Source of the DNA: an uncultured Clostridia bacterium
GTDB lineage: Bacteria; Bacillota; Clostridia; Christensenellales; CAMQZB01
NCBI GenBank assembly: GCA_947039455.1
Contig: CAMQZB010000003.1
Location: forward strand, 40,718-104,717
DNA: 64,000 nt
Reading direction: 5' to 3'
Part shown: piece after piece, positions 37,994 through 48,192 of the stretch
How positions within the stretch are numbered: the stretch's first letter is position 1
How the letters are laid out: each line of letters starts with the position of its first letter
Made by a program: the position numbers and the translations under genes
The notes under the pieces: model-generated
The model's input: only the letters and a program-made list of their open reading frames with translations
Database searches by the model: none
What the model was told of the DNA's origin: nothing

Positions 37994-40201
37994 GTGGAAA
38001 GGATATTTAGAAAAATATTAAAATTTAAGTGGACTGTTGTTGCTATAACGGTGGTGGCTTTAGTTTTTTCAGTTGTTGGAATTTTCAACACAAATGTAAA
38101 CTCGGATTTAGCAGTTTACTTACCAGATGATAGTAGTTCAAAAAAGACTATCGAAATTCTAAGTGAAAAATTTGGAGTGGAAGGTGAGGGGCTTTTAGCT
38201 ATTGAAGGTGACTTACAAGGTTTTCAGCAAACTGCTGAACTTGTGAAAGAGCTTGAGAGTGTTGATGGGGTTGGAGCTATTTTGTGGCTTGGAACTTTTA
38301 GCGATTTATTAGAAGTTGAAGAAGGAAAAATTGTTTCAGGTCAACCAATAATAGCTGATGAAGCAGTGCAAGAAATTGTAGAGCCTTATTATAGATATGA
38401 CGAAAACGGCAAAGGCTATTACGTAATGCTGATTGCCCTTGGTGATGTGAATGCAGCGGGCGGTGCATCAGTGGTTATGGGTGCTCTTGAAGAAAAAATT
38501 ATTGCCTACGAAAATACCTACAGCCTTGATACTTATATTGGTGGAACTGCAATGATGAGCAAACAAATGCTTGACAGTGCCCTTGGTGACTTACCAAAAT
38601 TTATCGCAATGGCAGGAATTGCTATTACGTTGATTTTGCTTCTAACTTCTCGTTCGTTAATGAGTTGTTTGATTTTCCTAATTTCAATTGGAATTAGTAT
38701 AGTATTTAACATGGGTACAAACTTCCTAACGCCACAGATTTCTACTATTACAATATCTGTCGCCTCGATTCTCCAGCTTGCATTGTCAATGGATTATTCC
38801 ATTTTCCTAACCCACGCATTTGAGAAAGAAAAGGAAAATCATTCGATAAACGATGCAATGATTATCGCAATCAAAAAGACTGGTTCAGTAATTTTTGCAT
38901 CAGCAATGACAACTATTGCAGGATTCGTAGCATTATTTGCTATGCGTTTTGAATTAGGTTTTGATTTGGGACTGTGTCTAGCAAAAGGCGTGTTCCTAAG
39001 TTTTATTACTGTTATGATAATTCAACCATGTTTGATGATTATATTAAACAAATGGTCAGAAAAAACTACACACAGATATATCAACTTTAAGTTCAACAAG
39101 CTAGGAGCATGGATTCCAAAATTCAAGTGGGTAGCACTTGTGCTTGTGGCGGTTCTAATAGTTCCAAGTGCGGTTGTGGCTTCACAATTACAATATAACT
39201 ACATTGACAGCGGATTTGACGATAACGCAACTGGTGCTGAATTTGTAATACAAGAAATGGGAAATCAGTCAGTATATATTGTTCCAAAAGTTTCTGATGA
39301 AGCACAATTTGGTTTCCTAAAACAAATTGAAAACGATCCAATTATTAAAGATAATTTAGTAGCAATAAACAGTTACTACTTCTTAATTGATACAATAATG
39401 TCAGGAATAGACACAACAGTGCCTATAGATCCAGCTGATATGCTTGCCCAACTTGCAATGCTTGAACAGGCTAAATCTCAATTCTTCACATCTATTGACG
39501 GTGTGGAATATACCATGATAAATATTATGGTAAAGGGCGAAGCTGAAAGTGTAGAAGCACTTGCTGTTGCCACTCGCATGGACGAATTAATTGGAGAAAA
39601 CTTTGACACTGAAATATACAGTGCAGGTAACACTCGACTTATGACGGACATGAAAGATGTGACGGAAGTTGACTTTATTGTGGTTAGTGTTCTGTCAGCA
39701 TTACTAATTTTGGCAATACTAATAATTACTTTTAAGAAGTTCAGTATGTCACTTTTGCTTATTGCTTTAATTCAGTTTGCGATTTTGATAAACCTTTCTA
39801 TCACTACGTTAAGTGGTGTGACAATTAACTTTATGTCATATGTTATTATATCAGCAATTCAAATGGGTGCAACTATTGACTATGCAATTTTGTATACTAA
39901 GAACTATCAGGAGTCTCACAAGACTATGCTGAACCACGATGCCATTGCAGACACCGTGAATAAGTCCTCAATGTCAATTACTGTTAGTATGATGATTTTG
40001 GTTTCCGCATGTATGAGTTGCTACTTCTTGTCAACCGATCCTATTATAAAAGAAATCACAATGCTTATTGCTCGTGGATCATTTATTAGTTACTTCATGG
40101 TATTGCTTTTCCTTCCTTCAATTTGGGCTATAGGCAAAAACAAAATTGCTAAACCACCTAAAGTGAAAAACAAGAACAAAAAGACAACATCAACTAAATA
40201 A
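37994..40201 (+). CDS. MMPL/RND-superfamily exporter
   Basis: Two sets of TM helices, ALSMDYSIFLTHAFEKE and GATIDYAILYTKNYQE motifs. Confidence 0.88.
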   Translation: MERIFRKILKFKWTVVAITVVALVFSVVGIFNTNVNSDLAVYLPDDSSSKKTIEILSEKFGVEGEGLLAIEGDLQGFQQTAELVKELESVDGVGAILWLGTFSDLLEVEEGKIVSGQPIIADEAVQEIVEPYYRYDENGKGYYVMLIALGDVNAAGGASVVMGALEEKIIAYENTYSLDTYIGGTAMMSKQMLDSALGDLPKFIAMAGIAITLILLLTSRSLMSCLIFLISIGISIVFNMGTNFLTPQISTITISVASILQLALSMDYSIFLTHAFEKEKENHSINDAMIIAIKKTGSVIFASAMTTIAGFVALFAMRFELGFDLGLCLAKGVFLSFITVMIIQPCLMIILNKWSEKTTHRYINFKFNKLGAWIPKFKWVALVLVAVLIVPSAVVASQLQYNYIDSGFDDNATGAEFVIQEMGNQSVYIVPKVSDEAQFGFLKQIENDPIIKDNLVAINSYYFLIDTIMSGIDTTVPIDPADMLAQLAMLEQAKSQFFTSIDGVEYTMINIMVKGEAESVEALAVATRMDELIGENFDTEIYSAGNTRLMTDMKDVTEVDFIVVSVLSALLILAILIITFKKFSMSLLLIALIQFAILINLSITTLSGVTINFMSYVIISAIQMGATIDYAILYTKNYQESHKTMLNHDAIADTVNKSSMSITVSMMILVSACMSCYFLSTDPIIKEITMLIARGSFISYFMVLLFLPSIWAIGKNKIAKPPKVKNKNKKTTSTK

Positions 40202-40211
40202 AAAACATAAG

Positions 40212-40245
40212 AAAAAACCAGTTCATTAATTTGAACTGGTTTTTG
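40212..40245. terminator. bidirectional terminator
   Basis: AAAACCAGTTCA / TGAACTGGTTTT between convergent genes. Confidence 0.9.
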
Positions 40246-40275
40246 TTTTATAATTTGATGTTTTGCTAACAAATT

Positions 40276-40866
40276 TTAGCGGTTGAAAATGTGCATAACT
40301 TCTTTGAAAAACATTTTTTTCACTTGCTCGTTTTTAAGAGAAGATAAGCTAAATGGAGATGGTGATGAGCTTGGATTAAATTCTAGCAAGATAGGAAGCA
40401 TAAATGAACCTACGCAAATCATAAATTTAAACATAGCTGATTGCACATCGCAATTGCTCATTTTTTGTATTTGTGGAATAACGAAACGCAAGATTGTTTC
40501 GTCATTAAGTAAATGCTTAATAATTTCATTTTCGCCACTTCCGTTAGAATTTAAAATAACGTATCTTGTGGCACCTTTATATTCTGCGTAAAATTCAAAA
40601 ATGATGTTAAGCCCTTCAGAGAATAATTCTTCACTGAAAGCGTCTTGATCGCTTTGAACAATGCTGATAATTTTCATTTTAAGTTTATCAAAAATCTCGG
40701 TAAGAGCAATTTTAATTAAATTGTTTTTATCTTGAAAATGATAATTAACTGATGCCACATTTGTGAATGCACGATTTGCAATTTCACTGACAGTGAATGT
40801 ATCCGTATCTTTTAGAAGTTCAACAGTTGCATCAATTAGAGAACGTTTAGTTTCAAGTTTAGCCAT
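40276..40866 (-). CDS. TetR/AcrR family regulator
   Basis: IDATVELLKDTDTFTVSEIANRAFTNVASVNYHFQDKNNLI. Confidence 0.9.
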   Translation of the reverse strand: MAKLETKRSLIDATVELLKDTDTFTVSEIANRAFTNVASVNYHFQDKNNLIKIALTEIFDKLKMKIISIVQSDQDAFSEELFSEGLNIIFEFYAEYKGATRYVILNSNGSGENEIIKHLLNDETILRFVIPQIQKMSNCDVQSAMFKFMICVGSFMLPILLEFNPSSSPSPFSLSSLKNEQVKKMFFKEVMHIFNR

Positions 40867-40905
40867 GAAAACCCTCCTTGATTATTTTGTAATTATAGTT
40901 TAAAA

Positions 40906-41352
40906 TTAAACGATAGCAGAAACAGCTACTCTAATTTTAGTAGTAATTCCTGAGTAAAGTTTAACTTCAACTTCGTAGTTGCCAGTATTTTTGATAGGGT
41001 CTTTAAGAACGATCATTTTTTTCTCAACGTCAAAACCGCTAGCAACTAAGCCGTCAGCGATGTTTTGATTAGTAACGCTACCGAAAACTTTTCCAGATTC
41101 TCCGCATTTCACTTTTATGTCAACGGTGAAACCTTTCATAGCTTTTTGCATTTCAAGTTTAGCACGTTTCAAGTCGGAAAGTTTTTTGTCGTCCGCAGCT
41201 TTTTTCATGTTAACTGAATTGATACCCTCAGCCGTAGCTTCTTTTCCAAGTCCTTTTTTAATAATAAAGTTTCTAGCATAGCCGTCATTAACTTCTTTAA
41301 CTTCACCAGCTTTACCAAGTGTTTTCACGTCTTTCAAAAGTATTACTTTCAT
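40906..41352 (-). CDS. rplI: 50S ribosomal protein L9
   Basis: MKVILLKDVKTLGKAGEVKEVNDGYARNFIIKKG. Confidence 0.97.
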   Translation of the reverse strand: MKVILLKDVKTLGKAGEVKEVNDGYARNFIIKKGLGKEATAEGINSVNMKKAADDKKLSDLKRAKLEMQKAMKGFTVDIKVKCGESGKVFGSVTNQNIADGLVASGFDVEKKMIVLKDPIKNTGNYEVEVKLYSGITTKIRVAVSAIV

Positions 41353-41557
41353 AATATAGTTACCTCCAAAGTAAATTGTCTTAAATTAATTTAAATCGCC
41401 ATTTAATTTGCGTATTTGAATTACCTATTTATCATAAAGGAAAAAGAAAATAATGTCAAGATATTTAAAGTATGAATAATTACCAAAACTTTGACTCATA
41501 ATAATAGAACTGTCAGTGTGGCAGTGAAATTATGAATTTTTAAAGGAGGACGAAATT

Positions 41558-41704
41558 ATGGAAAAATCTAAATTATGTTGTGAAGTTTGCGTTTGTCAAC
41601 ACAATGTCAATGGTTGCGAATGTTCAAGAGAGAACCTAAAAATCACTACAGGAAATGAATCAGATTCAGCACATTACTGTGCAGATTACAAAGAGAAAAT
41701 CTAA
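41558..41704 (+). CDS. DUF1540-like small Cys-rich protein (48 aa, not in ORF track)
   Basis: SD aaaggagg; MEKSKLCCEVCVCQHNVNGCECSRENLKITTGNESDSAHYCADYKEKI. Confidence 0.8.
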   Translation: MEKSKLCCEVCVCQHNVNGCECSRENLKITTGNESDSAHYCADYKEKI

Positions 41705-41725
41705 CTTAAATTTTCACTAAATGAG

Positions 41726-41774
41726 AAAAAGAATGTATTTTAGCAATTTTTGCTAAAGCACATTCTTTTTTTTA
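41726..41774 (+). terminator. intrinsic terminator
   Basis: AAAGAATGT..TTAGCA / TGCTAA..ACATTCTTT plus T8. Confidence 0.9.
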
Positions 41775-41900
41775 TGTAATTTTACAGAATATTTATCAAA
41801 AAAAAAATTGTAAAAAATAAATAAAGAATATTTCTAAATAATATTGACTTATTGAAAATATGTTGTACAATATATATAACGAACACTTTAGGAGTTGTAA

Positions 41901-43892
41901 ATGAAACAAAAATACGAAATTTTAAATATCGACCCATATTTAATGGAATATGAAAATGATATTAATTTGAGAATGGATCGTCTTGAAAGTTTGAAAAAAC
42001 GAATATTAAAAGATGAAACATTAAGGGATTTTGCAAGTGCTTATAAATTTTACGGCTTCCATAAAGTAGTGGGGGGATATGTCTACCGTGAGTGGGCTCC
42101 AAACGCAAGTGCCATGTATTTGATTGGTGATTTCAACAGTTGGAATAATTCTGCTACTCCAATGACTAAACTTGAAAATGGTAACTGGGAAGTTTTTGTA
42201 GATAAAGATTTGGCGGATACTTTTGTTAAGGTGAGAGTGGTTGCTGATAACTTTGATATGGAAAGAATTCCGATTTACGCTAATTATGTTGAACGTGACC
42301 AGAATTTTTCTATGACACCAAAAGTTTTCCACTCTACATATAAATTTAAAAACAACAATTTTAAAACTAAAGGAGTATCTCCTTTAATATATGAGTGCCA
42401 TATCGGCATGGCAACAGACCAAGAGAAAATTGGAAGCTATGATGAGTTTCGAGTTAATGTGCTACCTAAAATCAAAGAATTGGGCTTTAATACGATACAA
42501 ATCATGGGCATTATGGAGCACCCTTACTATGGTAGCTTTGGTTATCAAGTAAGTAACTTTTTTGCACCATGTTCATTGTTTGGAAACCCTGACGATTTAA
42601 AAAGATTAGTTGACGAAGCTCACGGAATGGGAATTGCGGTTCTTCTTGATATAGTACACTCGCATGCGGTGAAAAATACTATTGAGGGGATTAATACTTT
42701 CGACGGCGATCAAAAGCAATTTTTCATGGGTGAACACCCAGCTTGGGGAAGTATGATTTTCGATTACAGCAAAGACGGAGTAATTAAGTTCTTGCTGTCT
42801 AATGTTAGATATTACCTTGATGAATTCAACTTTGACGGATTTAGGTTCGACGGGGTTACGTCAATGCTATACACTCACTATGGGTTAGGAACGGATTTTG
42901 ATAGTTACGGAAAATATTTCTCTCTTGATACTAATATCGATGCCATTAATTATTTGCAGTTAGCAACTGAAGTCGCTAGAGATTTCAAAGAAGATGTAAT
43001 TTTGATTGCGGAAGATATGAGTGGTATGCCGGGAATGTGTATTCCAGTTAAGGACGGCGGAATAGGTTTTGAATACCGATTGAACATGGGTACTCCTGAT
43101 TTATTTGTGAAATTAATCGATAAAGTGCCACATGAAGATTGGAGTGTAAATAACATTTACTATGAACTTACCTCAAGACGACCTGGCGAAAAATCTATTG
43201 GTTATGCGGAAAGTCACGATCAAGCTCTTGTTGGTGACAAAACTTTGATGTTCCGACTTTGCGATAAAGAAATGTATTTTCACATGCACAAAGACGACGA
43301 TAATTTCATAATTCAAACGGGAATGTCTTTGTATAAAATTATTTACGGCATCACAATGACATTGGGCGGTGAAGGCTATCTAAATTTCATGGGCAACGAA
43401 TTCGGTCACCCTGAATGGATAGATTTCCCTCGTGAAGGAAACGGTGGAAGTTATAAACACGCAAGACGTCAATGGAATTTACGTGACGACGAAAATTTAA
43501 AATATCAATATCTAAATAATTTCAATAAAGAAATCCTTGCAATATATAATAAATACCAGTTAGGAAAAATTCCTGACTTGCAAATTTATGTTGACGAAGA
43601 CCAAAAAGTAATGTCATACCGAAAAGGTGAATTGCTGTTTGTGGTATCGCTACATTGCAACTTCTCGCCAACAGATTTGTTCTTGCAACTAAACGAAAAA
43701 TGCGATGCTGAATTGATTTTCACTACTGAAGATAAGAATTTTGGTGGTTGCGGAAGAATTCAAGCAGGTGAAATACATAATAGTATTACAGAAAACGGAA
43801 ATGACGGTATCAAAGTATACGTTCCATGCCGTTCAATGAATATTTATAAATTAACAAAAGCTCCTGTAAAAACTAAAATGACTACTAAATAA
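41901..43892 (+). CDS. glgB: 1,4-alpha-glucan branching enzyme (GH13, eukaryotic-like GH13_8 type)
   Basis: YREWAPNASAMYLIGDFNSWN, FRFDGVTSMLY, AESHDQALVGDKTL, GEGYLNFMGNEFGHPEWIDFPREGN. Confidence 0.9.
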   Translation: MKQKYEILNIDPYLMEYENDINLRMDRLESLKKRILKDETLRDFASAYKFYGFHKVVGGYVYREWAPNASAMYLIGDFNSWNNSATPMTKLENGNWEVFVDKDLADTFVKVRVVADNFDMERIPIYANYVERDQNFSMTPKVFHSTYKFKNNNFKTKGVSPLIYECHIGMATDQEKIGSYDEFRVNVLPKIKELGFNTIQIMGIMEHPYYGSFGYQVSNFFAPCSLFGNPDDLKRLVDEAHGMGIAVLLDIVHSHAVKNTIEGINTFDGDQKQFFMGEHPAWGSMIFDYSKDGVIKFLLSNVRYYLDEFNFDGFRFDGVTSMLYTHYGLGTDFDSYGKYFSLDTNIDAINYLQLATEVARDFKEDVILIAEDMSGMPGMCIPVKDGGIGFEYRLNMGTPDLFVKLIDKVPHEDWSVNNIYYELTSRRPGEKSIGYAESHDQALVGDKTLMFRLCDKEMYFHMHKDDDNFIIQTGMSLYKIIYGITMTLGGEGYLNFMGNEFGHPEWIDFPREGNGGSYKHARRQWNLRDDENLKYQYLNNFNKEILAIYNKYQLGKIPDLQIYVDEDQKVMSYRKGELLFVVSLHCNFSPTDLFLQLNEKCDAELIFTTEDKNFGGCGRIQAGEIHNSITENGNDGIKVYVPCRSMNIYKLTKAPVKTKMTTK

Positions 43893-43917
43893 AGAATTGT
43901 TTAAATTTATAGAATGA

Positions 43918-43969
43918 AAAAAACCCCAGTAAGTTTTACTATTAAGTAAATACTTACAGGGGTTTTTGT
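43918..43969. terminator. intrinsic terminator
   Basis: AAAACCCC...GGGGTTTT long hairpin. Confidence 0.85.
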
Positions 43970-44061
43970 TTATTTTATTAAACTAAGTTTTAATGGGTTA
44001 GACTTAGCTAGGGTTCTTTAATTATTTGAATTAACTAATAATTGTTTCAAAGAAAGTGGGA

Positions 44062-44820
44062 TTACAGAATTTTATCACCAAGAAGATCGTGCATAGTGTA
44101 AACTTTTGGAGTTTTTTCAACTATGAATGAACAAGCTGTGATAGCACCTTTAGCGAAAACGCTACGGTTGTTAGCAGTGTGCTTAATAGTGATTTCGTCT
44201 TCGTCGCTTATGAACATTACTTCATGCTCACCAACGATATTTCCGCCACGGATACTTTGAATACCGATTTCGTTTTTATTACGAGGTTGGCTTTTTGCTG
44301 ATCTATCAACTACGGGATACATATCTTTTTTCACTCCACGAATAGCGTTAGCTAGTAAAAGAGCAGTACCACTTGGTGCGTCAATTTTTCTTGAATGGTG
44401 CTTTTCCAAAATTTCAATGTCGTAATCTTTCAAAACATTAGTAGCGATTTGACAAAGTATTTGAACAAGGTTTACACCAAGTGACATATTAGCTGACAAG
44501 AAAATCGGAATAGACTTGCTAGCTTCTTGAATAAGTTCCACTTCGGAAGTTTCGTAACCTGTTGTGCAAAGAACTACTGGAAGTGATTTCTCTAAAGCGT
44601 AAGCCAAGATAGTTTTGATAGCACGAGGGTGAGAAAAATCGATAATAACATCTGCAACATCAGTGAAGTGTTCTGGATTTGTTACTTGATGGATAGGTAA
44701 TTTTTCGTTAATTGCAATGTCAACACCGCAAGCGATTTCTACCGCTGAATTTTTTCTTGCTGCTTTGATGACTTCACGGCCCATGTGTCCGTTACAGCCA
44801 AATAATATTACTTTTATCAT
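44062..44820 (-). CDS. dapB: 4-hydroxy-tetrahydrodipicolinate reductase
   Basis: MIKVILFGCNGHMGREV, EKHHSRKIDAPSGTALLLA. Confidence 0.95.
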   Translation of the reverse strand: MIKVILFGCNGHMGREVIKAARKNSAVEIACGVDIAINEKLPIHQVTNPEHFTDVADVIIDFSHPRAIKTILAYALEKSLPVVLCTTGYETSEVELIQEASKSIPIFLSANMSLGVNLVQILCQIATNVLKDYDIEILEKHHSRKIDAPSGTALLLANAIRGVKKDMYPVVDRSAKSQPRNKNEIGIQSIRGGNIVGEHEVMFISDEDEITIKHTANNRSVFAKGAITACSFIVEKTPKVYTMHDLLGDKIL

Positions 44821-44853
44821 AAGTTGCTCCTAAATTAAGTTGTTAAATTTATA

Positions 44854-45738
44854 TTATTTAATTAGTCCAAGGTCTTGCATAACTTTTTGTAGTTTTGCAA
44901 TATTCTCGGGTTCCATTTCTGTTAGTGGTTCACGAATAGTTTTTGTATCATAACCTAAAAGTGCAAGAGCAGCTTTACAAGGAATAGGGTTTACTTCCAT
45001 GAAAAGTGCGTTAGCAAGAGGGTATAATTTTCTATACATTTGATAAGCACCTTTGATGTCGCCAGCATAGTAAAGGTCGTGAAGTTCTTTAGTTTCTTTC
45101 GGTACAACGTTAGACAAAACGGAGATAGTACCAGAAGAACCAAGGCAAAGGAACGGTAAAATAGTTTCGTCGTCACCGCTATAGAAAGGTTTTTCGCCGT
45201 CCATAACGAAAGCAGTTTCAGCTATTTGAACGAAATCACCGATAGCTTCTTTCAATCCCATTAAATTAGGAATTTTAATTAGCTCAGCCACAACGTCAGG
45301 AGTAATATTCACTCCAGTACGAGCAGGCACGTTGTAGGCAATAACAGGCAGTTTAATACTCTCGCAAATTCTTTGATAGTAAAGAACGATACCTTTTTTC
45401 GTGCATTTATTGTAGTAAGGAGTAACGCAAAGTACAGCGTCAGCCCCAACGCTCTCAGCGTAAATAGACAATGCAACAGCGTCTTTAGTGTTGTTAGCAC
45501 CAGTACCCGCAATGACTTTACATCTACCGTCAACGTAATCAACAGCATTCTTGATAATTTCTTTTTTTTCATCATCAGACATTGTTGAAGGCTCACCAGT
45601 AGTACCGATTACAACGATACCGTCAATACCAGCTTCGATTTGTCTATCTATTAGTTTGTAATATTCTTGAAAGTTTATACCATTTTCATCAAATGGTGTA
45701 ATTAATGCGGTGGCAACGCCTTTGAATACCATATCCAT
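44854..45738 (-). CDS. dapA: 4-hydroxy-tetrahydrodipicolinate synthase
   Basis: GTTGEPSTMSDDEK, VIAYNVPARTGVN, GLKEAIGD. Confidence 0.96.
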   Translation of the reverse strand: MDMVFKGVATALITPFDENGINFQEYYKLIDRQIEAGIDGIVVIGTTGEPSTMSDDEKKEIIKNAVDYVDGRCKVIAGTGANNTKDAVALSIYAESVGADAVLCVTPYYNKCTKKGIVLYYQRICESIKLPVIAYNVPARTGVNITPDVVAELIKIPNLMGLKEAIGDFVQIAETAFVMDGEKPFYSGDDETILPFLCLGSSGTISVLSNVVPKETKELHDLYYAGDIKGAYQMYRKLYPLANALFMEVNPIPCKAALALLGYDTKTIREPLTEMEPENIAKLQKVMQDLGLIK

Positions 45739-45817
45739 AAATTTCTCCTTAGATTTTAACTTTAGTTATTTTAACTATTCATTACAAATATATTGCAATG
45801 GTTGGTTTTTTGTGAAA

Positions 45818-46819
45818 TTATTTCATTTTAGAAATTAGTAGTTCCGCAATTTGCACTGCGTTAGTTGCTGCACCTTTTCTGATGTTGTCAGCTACTACGA
45901 ACATATTGCAGCCTGAATCTACTGTATCGTCAAGACGAAGTCTACCTACGTAAACAGGGTCTGTGTCAGCAGTTAGAAGTGGCATTGGGTATACTTTGTT
46001 TTTTGGGTCGTCTTGCAAAACAATTCCTTCGCCGTTTTTAATAGTTTCACGAAGTTCAGCTAAGCTTGTGCAAGGCAATTTGAATTCTACATTAATAGAT
46101 TCGCTGTGACCGTAAGTAATTGGAACACGGACAGTAGTTGCAGTTACTCTCAAAGTATCGTCATGAAGAATTTTTTTAGTTTCATCTATCATTTTGATTT
46201 CTTCTTTAGTGTAACCACTCTCAACAAAATCGTCGATTTGTGGAATTAGATTGCCGTGAATAGGGTATGGGAATTTAGTAGGAGCTTCTCCCTTAATTCC
46301 TTCAATTAAATCGTTATAGCCCCCAACTCCAGCACCAGATACAGCTTGATAAGTTGAGTATACTATTCTTTTAATTCCGTATTTGTCGTAAAGTGGTTTA
46401 AGTGCTACCACAGCTTGAATTGTTGAACAGTTAGGGTTTGCGATAATACCCGTGTTCCAATCAACGTCCTCTGGATTAACTTCAGGAACAACGAGTGGAA
46501 CGTCTTTCTCCATTCTAAAAGCGGAAGAGTTGTCAACAACCGTTGCACCAATTTCCACGAAATATTTAGCAAATTCTAAACTAGTAGAACCACCAGCGGA
46601 GAACAATGCAATGTCAATTTTCTTGTTTTGGATATTTTCTTTAGTTAATTCGATTATGGTGTGTTTCTTACCCATAAACTCAATTTCTTTTCCAGCACTT
46701 CTACTTGAAGCGAAAAGAAAATAATTCTCAACTGGAAGTTGTCTTTCAGTTAAAACTTGCAAAAACTTGCTTCCTACCATTCCTGTTGCACCCACAACAG
46801 CTACATTAATTTTTTTCAT
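45818..46819 (-). CDS. asd: aspartate-semialdehyde dehydrogenase
   Basis: VAVVGATGMVGSKFLQVL, NPNCSTIQAVVAL, YQAVSGAG. Confidence 0.96.
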   Translation of the reverse strand: MKKINVAVVGATGMVGSKFLQVLTERQLPVENYFLFASSRSAGKEIEFMGKKHTIIELTKENIQNKKIDIALFSAGGSTSLEFAKYFVEIGATVVDNSSAFRMEKDVPLVVPEVNPEDVDWNTGIIANPNCSTIQAVVALKPLYDKYGIKRIVYSTYQAVSGAGVGGYNDLIEGIKGEAPTKFPYPIHGNLIPQIDDFVESGYTKEEIKMIDETKKILHDDTLRVTATTVRVPITYGHSESINVEFKLPCTSLAELRETIKNGEGIVLQDDPKNKVYPMPLLTADTDPVYVGRLRLDDTVDSGCNMFVVADNIRKGAATNAVQIAELLISKMK

Positions 46820-46872
46820 TGTATAATTCTCCTCTATAAAAAATATATTATTAACTATCTAAAAAATATAAA

Positions 46873-46906
46873 AAAACGATAGAATAGTTAAAGTAATTCT
46901 ATCGTT
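46873..46906 (-). terminator. riboswitch-controlled terminator upstream of asd
   Basis: Minus-strand AACGATAGAAT / ATTCTATCGTT followed by U-rich tract. Confidence 0.85.
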
Positions 46907-46959
46907 CAAATTCTCATAATGGTTAAATCAAAGTTAATTAATTTCTTTTCATTAAGAAT

Positions 46960-47106
46960 GTTTATTGTACGATAGTCCTCCGACAAAAATCGACAGTCGT
47001 ATGGCTATTAAACCAAATACGCCCAGCTTTGAAGATTCAAAACTTCGGCAAAGATACCCTTTCACGACGATATTATGTCGATACTGATGCTCAATGCTCC
47101 TCTATC
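46960..47106 (-). ncRNA. lysine riboswitch (L box)
   Basis: Minus strand GATAGAGGAGC..AGTATC..GTGAAAGGGTATCTTTGCCGAAG..GCTGGGCGTA..ATACGACTGTCG..GTCGGAGGACTATCG upstream of asd-dapA-dapB. Confidence 0.92.
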
Positions 47107-47254
47107 ACAAATTATTTTTATATTTAATTACTCTAACTATATCAAACAAAATAAATTTTGTCAAAGTTTTATTAGCATATTAGTGCAAAAAGGTTGAAAT
47201 ATTTTCATTTATATTGTATTATTAAAGATAGTTGAATATTCGGAGGTTTTTTTA

Positions 47255-48175
47255 ATGAATAATTATGTTATAAAATTTAATAAACAAAAAGTTGGGGACA
47301 TGGCAAAACGCCAAACAGAAGTAGGTAGAATTCAATTGTGGAAGTTCTTGACATTCTCAAGATTTGGAAACAATTTCAAAATCAATTTACTAGCATTGCT
47401 AGGACTTGCGCCAATCGTCTATATTTTGTATGCAATGTTTTCAGAAAATTTTGCAGCGGTGGCAAACTTGCCATTCACTTCATTTGTAGGGGTTGGATAT
47501 CCACTTGTTACTGATTCACTTGAAAGTGCATTTGTAGCTAGTCAAGCGATCTTTATGAACTACGCAGTATTTATGTTGCCAATCGCAGTATTTATATCAA
47601 TGATATTAACAATACCAGCGCAATACGCAGCTAGAAACTTTGTATGGTCAGAAGGGTTTTTCCACTTTAACCATATTATCAAATCTTTCAAATTAAATAT
47701 TGTTAATAGAACAATCATCGGTGCGGTATCAGCAGTGTTTACATTGTTTGCAACTTACATGATCTATTTAATTAAAAACAGCTTATTCTATAACGGATAT
47801 TCTTTCCTTACGATTCTTGCAATCATTGGAATAGCAATTTTCTGTGTGTTAGCGGTTCTAGTTACATTATATGCAATGTCAATTTCAATGACATATAAAT
47901 CTTCAATCGTAGCAGTATATTCTGATGCAGTTGGGTTGACAATTAAAGTATTGGTTCAAAACCTATTTGTTTTAATTCCAGTGGTTTTCCCAATAGTGTT
48001 AATTTACGGTATAATCGCATTTGTTCCAATGTTACTTCCAATTGCTTTCACTGCAATAATGTTCATCGGAGTTTCATGGATATTCATCACTTGGGAAGTT
48101 TTCGCACAGTATGTTTTCGGTTTAGTTGAAAGCTCTCGTGAAAAATTAAACAAGAAAAAATCTAAAAGCAGATAA
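47255..48175 (+). CDS. polytopic membrane protein (DUF624/YesL-like, uncertain)
   Basis: SD ggagg; multiple TM helices. Confidence 0.5.
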   Translation: MNNYVIKFNKQKVGDMAKRQTEVGRIQLWKFLTFSRFGNNFKINLLALLGLAPIVYILYAMFSENFAAVANLPFTSFVGVGYPLVTDSLESAFVASQAIFMNYAVFMLPIAVFISMILTIPAQYAARNFVWSEGFFHFNHIIKSFKLNIVNRTIIGAVSAVFTLFATYMIYLIKNSLFYNGYSFLTILAIIGIAIFCVLAVLVTLYAMSISMTYKSSIVAVYSDAVGLTIKVLVQNLFVLIPVVFPIVLIYGIIAFVPMLLPIAFTAIMFIGVSWIFITWEVFAQYVFGLVESSREKLNKKKSKSR

Positions 48176-48192
48176 GGATTAATAAACAAAAT

